Shown here piece by piece: positions 36,695 to 41,182 of a DNA stretch of 41,182 nt. Origin of the DNA: Deltaproteobacteria bacterium (GTDB taxonomy: Bacteria > Desulfobacterota > Binatia > UTPRO1); the NCBI GenBank assembly GCA_020852955.1, contig JADYZW010000041.1, positions 1 to 41,182 on the forward strand. The letters are read 5' to 3'. A program made the translations under genes and the position numbers. The notes beneath the pieces are model-generated. The model saw nothing but the letters and a program-made list of their open reading frames with translations. It had not been told where the DNA came from and did no database searches. Each line of letters opens with the position of its first letter. Position 1 is the first letter of the stretch.

Positions 36695-36825
36695 GCCTGC
36701 CTCGCGTGCTGCGGATCGTCGCGGGGGTGCTCCTCGGACTGGCGCTCGGCAGCGTCCCGTTCCTCCGCTACGGCGCGCCCGGCCACCGCCACGCGCCCGC
36801 CGACGCCCACGCCCATCGTCACTGA
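36691..36825 (+). CDS. 44-residue microprotein, one helix plus His-rich tail
   Basis: This is a very small frame from GTG 36691 to 36825. Its start overlaps the upstream stop as GTGA, which argues for real translation. It has a basic N-terminus (MSLPRVLR), one hydrophobic helix (IVAGVLLGLALGSVPFL) and a His-rich tail, HRHAPADAHAHRH, that could bind metal. The AhpD-like gene follows after 24 bases with its own strong ribosome site. No family is recognised, and it might be a small periplasmic metal-binding peptide. Confidence 0.6.
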   Translation: MSLPRVLRIVAGVLLGLALGSVPFLRYGAPGHRHAPADAHAHRH

Positions 36826-36849
36826 TCGTCCCCCGGAAGGAGAACCGCC

Positions 36850-37401
36850 ATGCGTCTCGCTCCCATCGAACACCCATCCACCATCGTCGGGAAGCTCGCC
36901 TACTGGATGACCGAACGTCGCTTCGGCAAGGTCATCACACCGATGAAGGTGATCTACGCGCGCCTTCCCGCGCTCTTCCGCCACGCCTATCAGCAGATCC
37001 GGATCGTCGAGAAGGAGATCTCGCTCGATCCGACCATCAACGTCCTCGTGCGCACCTGGCCCGCGATGATCAACGAGTGCGCGTTCTGCGTCGACATCGC
37101 CAAGGCGGGAGCGCTCTACCGGCACCTGACGCTCGAGAAGCTGGAGACCCTGCCGTCGTACCGCACGAGCCCGCTCTACGACGCGCGCGAGCGCGCCGCC
37201 CTTGCCTACGTCGAGGAGGCGACGCGCCACAAGCACGTCGACGATGCCACCTTCGCCGAGCTCCGCCGCCACTTCGACGAGCGCCAGATCGTCGAGATCA
37301 CGTGGCTGAACGCGCTCGAGAACTACTACAACCTGCTGAACCTGCCGCTCGGCATCGAGGCGGACGGGCTCTGCGCGCTCGCGGCGCGGCGGACGGCGTG
37401 A
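36850..37401 (+). CDS. AhpD/carboxymuconolactone-decarboxylase-like protein
   Basis: This 183-residue all-helical protein belongs to the AhpD/CMD superfamily. The redox-type CxxC lies in INECAFCVDIAKA, and helices downstream match the family (RERAALAYVEEATRHKHVDD, ITWLNALENYYN). AhpD-like proteins act as alkylhydroperoxidase partners, but many members have unknown roles. GGAAGGAG lies before the ATG. It is the last gene of the MocR-headed operon. It converges on the FAD-protein gene with a 30-base gap. Confidence 0.87.
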   Translation: MRLAPIEHPSTIVGKLAYWMTERRFGKVITPMKVIYARLPALFRHAYQQIRIVEKEISLDPTINVLVRTWPAMINECAFCVDIAKAGALYRHLTLEKLETLPSYRTSPLYDARERAALAYVEEATRHKHVDDATFAELRRHFDERQIVEITWLNALENYYNLLNLPLGIEADGLCALAARRTA

Positions 37402-37431
37402 GACGTCGCAGCATCTCCTGCGGGCGCGGCG

Positions 37432-38994
37432 TCATCCCCGCCAGACGCGCGCGATCGCGTCGGCGACCGCGAGCCCGTCGAGCGCCGCGCTCACGATGCC
37501 GCCCGCGTAGCCCGCGCCCTCGCCGCACGGGTAGACGTTCGGGCGCGCCGGCGCGGCGAGCGTCGCGGGGTCGCGCACGATCCGAACCGGGCTCGACGAG
37601 CGCGTCTCGACGCCGACGGCGATCGCCTCGCGCGTGTCGAAGCCGCGGAGCTGCCGGCCGAAGCGCCGCAGCGCCGCGCGTAGCCGATCGGCGACGAACG
37701 GCGGCAGCAGCTCGCCGAGCCGCGCCGGGCGCACCCCCGGGCGATACGAGCAGCGCGGCAGGTCGGCGCTCGCCCGCCCGCCGATGAAGTCCGTAAGTCG
37801 CTGCGCCGGCGCGACCTGCGCGCCACCGCCGCTCGCAAACGCGCGCCGCTCGATCTCCGCCTGGAGCATCGCCCCGCCGGTCGGACCGGCGAAACCGAGC
37901 GCGGCGACGTCGGCCGGCTCGAGCGCCACCACGATGCCGCTGTTGGCGAAGGGCGAGTCGCGGCGCGCGAGCGACATTCCGTTCACGACGACGGCGTCGG
38001 GCTCGGTCGTCGCCGGCACGATCCACCCTCCGGGGCACATGCAGAAGGAGAAGACCCCGCGCTCCTCCACCGTCGCGGCGAGCCGATACGCGGCGGCGGG
38101 CAACGGGAACCGCCCGGCGTCGGGACCGTACTGCGCGCGGTCGATGAGCGGCTGCGGATGCTCGACCCGGAGGCCGAGCGCGAACGGCTTCGCCTGGAGC
38201 TCGAGCCCGGCCGCCGCCGCCAGCGCGTGGACGTCGCGGGCGCTGTGGCCGGCGGCGAGCACGACGGCCGACGCGGCGAGCTCGCGCCCGTCGGCGCAGC
38301 GCACCGCCTCGGCCGCCGCGCCGCGGACAACGAGCTCTCGGAGCCGGGCTTCGAACTCGATCGGAACGCCGGCGCGCGCCAGGGTCGCGCGGATCGCGGT
38401 CACGATCTTCGGCAGTCGGTTCGATCCGACGTGGGGCCGCGCCTCGATCCGGATCTCCGGATCGGCGCCGTGCGCGACGAGGCAATCGAGCACCGTCGCG
38501 ACCGGGCCGCGCTTCTGCGCGCGCGTGTAGAGCTTGCCGTCGCTGTAGGTGCCCGCGCCCCCCTCCCCGAAGCAGTAGTTCGATTCGGGATTCACGAGGC
38601 CTTCGCGATTCAGGAGCGCGATATCGCGCCGCCGCGCCTGCACCGGTTTCCCGCGCTCCAGGACGGCGGCGGGAATGCCGTGCTCGGCGAGCCGGAGGGC
38701 CGCGAAGAGCCCGGCCGGCCCGGCGCCGACGATCACCACGGGCCGCCCGGGGCGGCACGCGGGAAACGTCGGGAGAGCGGGCGCGGCGTCCGGCGCCGCG
38801 GCCTCGCCCGCGAGCCACACCCGCACCCGCAGCCGGTAGCGCACGCCGCGCCGCGCATCGAGCGTGCGCTTGAGGACGCGCAACTCGACGACGTCCTCGG
38901 GGCGGCCACCGATCGCCCGGATCGCGGCCGCACGCAGCGCGCCGGGGTCGAGCGCCACGTCGGGCCGGACGGCGAGGTCGAGGTCGCGCGGCAT
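37432..38994 (-). CDS. FAD-dependent oxidoreductase, COG2509-like
   Basis: This 520-residue flavoprotein has a variable N-terminal domain of about 85 residues ending in a Pro-rich linker. The FAD Rossmann motif VVIVGAGPAGLFAALRLAEHG follows. Next comes the COG2509-type signature NPESNYCFGEGGAGTYSDGK, then SFCMCPGGWIVPA with two Cys, and the C-terminal FAD closure YPCGEGAGYAGGIVSAALDG. The reaction is unknown for this family. The ATG at 38994 is accepted. It is followed on the plus side by the pyrF end, 22 bases upstream. Confidence 0.88.
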   Translation of the reverse strand: MPRDLDLAVRPDVALDPGALRAAAIRAIGGRPEDVVELRVLKRTLDARRGVRYRLRVRVWLAGEAAAPDAAPALPTFPACRPGRPVVIVGAGPAGLFAALRLAEHGIPAAVLERGKPVQARRRDIALLNREGLVNPESNYCFGEGGAGTYSDGKLYTRAQKRGPVATVLDCLVAHGADPEIRIEARPHVGSNRLPKIVTAIRATLARAGVPIEFEARLRELVVRGAAAEAVRCADGRELAASAVVLAAGHSARDVHALAAAAGLELQAKPFALGLRVEHPQPLIDRAQYGPDAGRFPLPAAAYRLAATVEERGVFSFCMCPGGWIVPATTEPDAVVVNGMSLARRDSPFANSGIVVALEPADVAALGFAGPTGGAMLQAEIERRAFASGGGAQVAPAQRLTDFIGGRASADLPRCSYRPGVRPARLGELLPPFVADRLRAALRRFGRQLRGFDTREAIAVGVETRSSSPVRIVRDPATLAAPARPNVYPCGEGAGYAGGIVSAALDGLAVADAIARVWRG

Positions 38995-39016
38995 GGCGGG
39001 CCGACGGGCGCCGCCG

Positions 39017-39754
39017 TCAGCGCGCCGCGAGCCCGCGCGCCATCGCGCGCACGACGGCGCGCGCGGCCGCGACCGGATCGGCGGCGTCGCGGATCGGCCG
39101 ACCTACGACGAGATAGTCCGCGCCAGCGTGCATCGCGGCCTCCGGCGTCTCCACGCGCTTCTGGTCGCCGGGGGCGTCGCCGGCCTGGCGGATGCCCGGA
39201 GTGAGGATCACGAAGGACGGGCCGCAAGCGCGGCGGATGGCGACGATCTCGCGCGGCGACGCGACGACGCCGTCCATACCGTTGGCTTGCGCCAACCGCG
39301 CCAGGCGCACCACCTGGCGCGCCGCCGTCGCCGCAACGCCGACCCGGCGGAGATCCGCGTCGGCGAGACTCGTGAGCACGGTCACCGCGAGGACGAGCGG
39401 CCGCCGCAGACGCTCACGGCGGCAGACGTCGCGCACCGCAGCCGCCGTCGCCGCCATCATCTCGGCGCCCCCGGACGCGTGGACGTTGAAGATGCGCACG
39501 CCGAGCCGCGCCGCCTCGATCCCGGCGAGCGCCGTCGTCCGCGGAATGTCGTGGAACTTGAGATCGAGGAAGACCTCGCCGCCGCGCCGCTGCACGCGCC
39601 GCACGACGTCGGGTCCGGCGTGTACGAAGAGCTGCTTCCCGATCTTGAAGACGCCGAGCTCGCTCCCGAGCAGCCGCACCAGGCGGTCGGCCTCGCGGAC
39701 CGAGTCGACGTCGAGCGGGAGGACGAGCCGACGACGCGCGGCCGCTCGACTCAC
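39017..39754 (-). CDS. pyrF: Orotidine 5'-phosphate decarboxylase
   Basis: PyrF makes UMP in the last step of pyrimidine synthesis. The 245-residue TIM barrel keeps the catalytic DLKFHDIP (Lys/Asp network), the entry strand LVLPLDVDSV, the phosphate-binding ILTPGIR and VVGRPI loops, and FNVHASGG. It starts with GTG 39754, as no ATG gives the conserved first strand. It lies 46 bases after proS on the same strand, so they may be co-transcribed. Confidence 0.95.
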   Translation of the reverse strand: MSRAAARRRLVLPLDVDSVREADRLVRLLGSELGVFKIGKQLFVHAGPDVVRRVQRRGGEVFLDLKFHDIPRTTALAGIEAARLGVRIFNVHASGGAEMMAATAAAVRDVCRRERLRRPLVLAVTVLTSLADADLRRVGVAATAARQVVRLARLAQANGMDGVVASPREIVAIRRACGPSFVILTPGIRQAGDAPGDQKRVETPEAAMHAGADYLVVGRPIRDAADPVAAARAVVRAMARGLAAR

Positions 39755-39800
39755 GCGGAGCTCCGCGAACGTGATGCCACGGGCGTCATCTTCCGAACCC

Positions 39801-41182
39801 CTACGCGCCCGCGGGCGCGAGCGCCGCCGCGACCAGGTCGGCGACCCGCGCCGCCGCCTCGGCGATCGGCACCTCGGTCGCGGTCTTCTCGGTGCGGCCC
39901 TTCAGCTCGACCGCGTCGCGCTCGAGCGCCCGCGGCCCCACGGTGATGCGGAGCGGACAGCCGATCAGATCGGCGTCCTTGAACTTCACGCCCGGGCGCT
40001 CGTCGCGGTCGTCGAGCAGCACGTCGACACCGCGTTCCTCGAGCTCGTCGTGCAGGCGCTCGGCGGTCGTTCGCAGCCGCTCGTCCGTGACGCTCACCGG
40101 CACGACCACCACGTGGAAGGGCGCGAGCGGCATCGGCCACACGATGCCGGCGTCGTCGTGGTTTTGCTCGATCGCGGCCGCGATCGTGCGCGTCACGCCG
40201 ATGCCGTAGCAGCCCATCTCGAGGACGCGCTCCTTGCCCTCGGCGTCGAGCACGGTCGCCTTCAACGCCTCGCTGTACTTGGTGCCGAGGTAGAAGACCT
40301 GACCGACCTCGATGCCGCGCTGGAGCACGAAGCGGCCCGCGCAGCGCGGGCAGCGGTCGCCGGCGCCGGCGGCGCGGAGATCCGCGAACTCCGCCTCGGG
40401 GAAGTCGCGCGCCGCGCTCACGCCTTTGACGTGCGTGTCGGCCTTGTTCGCGCCCGTGACCGCGGCGGTGATGCCGGCGAGCGCGTGATCGGCGAGGAGC
40501 CGCACCTTGCTCTTCAAGTCCATCGGCCCGGCGAACCCGATCGGCGCGCCCGTCACGCGCTCGACGACGTCCTCGGGCGCGAGCTCCACGGCCGGCGTTC
40601 CGAGCGCGTCCTTCAGCTTCGGCTCCGAGAGCGCATGGTCGCCGCGGACCAGCGCCGCCACGACGGTGTCCCCCGCCACGTAGAGCAGCGTCTTGATGAA
40701 CCGGTGCGGCTTCGTCTTCATGAACTTCGAGACTTCCTCGATCGTGCGCTGCCCCGGCGTCGGCACCTCGACGAGCGGCGTCGGTTCGCCTGCGGCTGCC
40801 GGCGCGTCGCCCGCGCCGATCCCGGCCTTCTCCACGTTCGCCGCGTACTCGCACTGGTCGCAGCTCACGATCGCGTCTTCGCCCGACTCCGCGAGCACCT
40901 GGAACTCGTGCGAACGGCTGCCCCCGATGGCGCCCGTATCGGCTTCGACCGGGCGATAGGCGAGACCGCAGCGATCGAAGATCCGGCGATAGGCGCGGAA
41001 CATGTTGTCGTACTCGCGGTCGCAGTCCGCCCGGTCGACGTGGAACGAGTAGGCATCCTTCATGATGAACTCGCGCCCGCGCATGAGCCCGAAGCGCGGC
41101 CGCACCTCGTCCCGGAACTTCGACTGGATCTGGTAGAGGTTCATCGGCAGCTCGCGGTACGAGCGCACGTCGCGGCGCACGA
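39801..41182 (-). CDS. proS: Prolyl-tRNA synthetase (5' truncated by window end)
   Basis: This class II synthetase is the bacterial form with an inserted YbaK-like editing domain (INS). The visible part, about 459 residues, begins inside motif 2 (VRRDVRSYRELP...YQIQSKFRDE). It includes the catalytic ADTGAIGGSRSHEF, the INS domain with KTLLYVAGDTVVAALVRGDH and GPMDLKSKV, motif 3 (EMGCYGIGVTRTIAAAIEQ), and the anticodon domain with VDVLLDDRDERPGVKFKDAD. Roughly the first 110 residues are missing beyond the right edge. The gene is read toward pyrF. Confidence 0.96.
   Translation of the reverse strand, partial: VRRDVRSYRELPMNLYQIQSKFRDEVRPRFGLMRGREFIMKDAYSFHVDRADCDREYDNMFRAYRRIFDRCGLAYRPVEADTGAIGGSRSHEFQVLAESGEDAIVSCDQCEYAANVEKAGIGAGDAPAAAGEPTPLVEVPTPGQRTIEEVSKFMKTKPHRFIKTLLYVAGDTVVAALVRGDHALSEPKLKDALGTPAVELAPEDVVERVTGAPIGFAGPMDLKSKVRLLADHALAGITAAVTGANKADTHVKGVSAARDFPEAEFADLRAAGAGDRCPRCAGRFVLQRGIEVGQVFYLGTKYSEALKATVLDAEGKERVLEMGCYGIGVTRTIAAAIEQNHDDAGIVWPMPLAPFHVVVVPVSVTDERLRTTAERLHDELEERGVDVLLDDRDERPGVKFKDADLIGCPLRITVGPRALERDAVELKGRTEKTATEVPIAEAAARVADLVAAALAPAGA

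Overview
The window is a GC-rich bacterial chromosome segment, densely coded on both strands. It has no tRNA, rRNA, CRISPR array, insertion sequence or phage gene that I can recognise. The type IV pilus cluster (pilB-pilT-pilC-regulator-pilA), the dockerin-like Cys-Gly-Asp repeats and the DUF1329 protein suggest a deltaproteobacterium-like lineage (Desulfobacterota, Myxococcota or Binatota-like). That placement is an inference from gene style, not a marker-gene result.

Region 1 (1-14330) is a type IV pilus locus: the end of pilB, then pilT, pilC, a membrane-bound sigma-54 activator, and the major pilin pilA behind a textbook -24/-12 promoter. It continues with a multi-pass membrane protein, the prepilin peptidase pilD, an opposing GT-C-type membrane protein, four minor pilins with overlapping stops and starts (fimT/gspH, pilV, pilW and pilX types), and two tandem CheY-like receivers. 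The activator sits where relatives carry separate pilS and pilR genes. It joins a PilS-like six-helix membrane domain and PAS domain directly to a PilR-like AAA+ domain and Fis helix-turn-helix. There is no histidine kinase and no receiver domain.

Region 2 (14441-18639) is housekeeping: tmk, holB, metG and a tatD-family nuclease, in the order often seen in bacteria.

Region 3 (18695-29030, minus strand) is an iron-responsive block. A good Fur box (27970-27988) lies just upstream of apbE. Eight tightly packed genes follow: apbE, an outer-membrane porin, an FMN-binding-domain protein, a small four-helix histidine-bearing membrane protein, an imelysin lipoprotein, a DUF1111 di-heme peroxidase-like protein, a second imelysin-like protein, and an HTTM/vitamin-K-carboxylase-like membrane protein. 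A fur gene and an uncharacterised 101-residue gene lie just beyond the Fur box. My inference is an envelope iron-acquisition or redox system that combines a flavinylated protein, heme proteins and imelysins.

Region 4 (29068-37401) holds a tandem universal stress protein, a DUF1329 protein, a PhaR-like regulator with a YjbQ-family gene, a nitrilase-moeA pair, and a MocR-type regulator. The MocR gene heads a short coupled operon with a four-helix protein, a 44-residue His-rich microprotein and an AhpD-like protein. Region 5 (37432-41182, minus strand) holds a COG2509-like FAD protein, pyrF and the 3' part of proS, which runs off the window.
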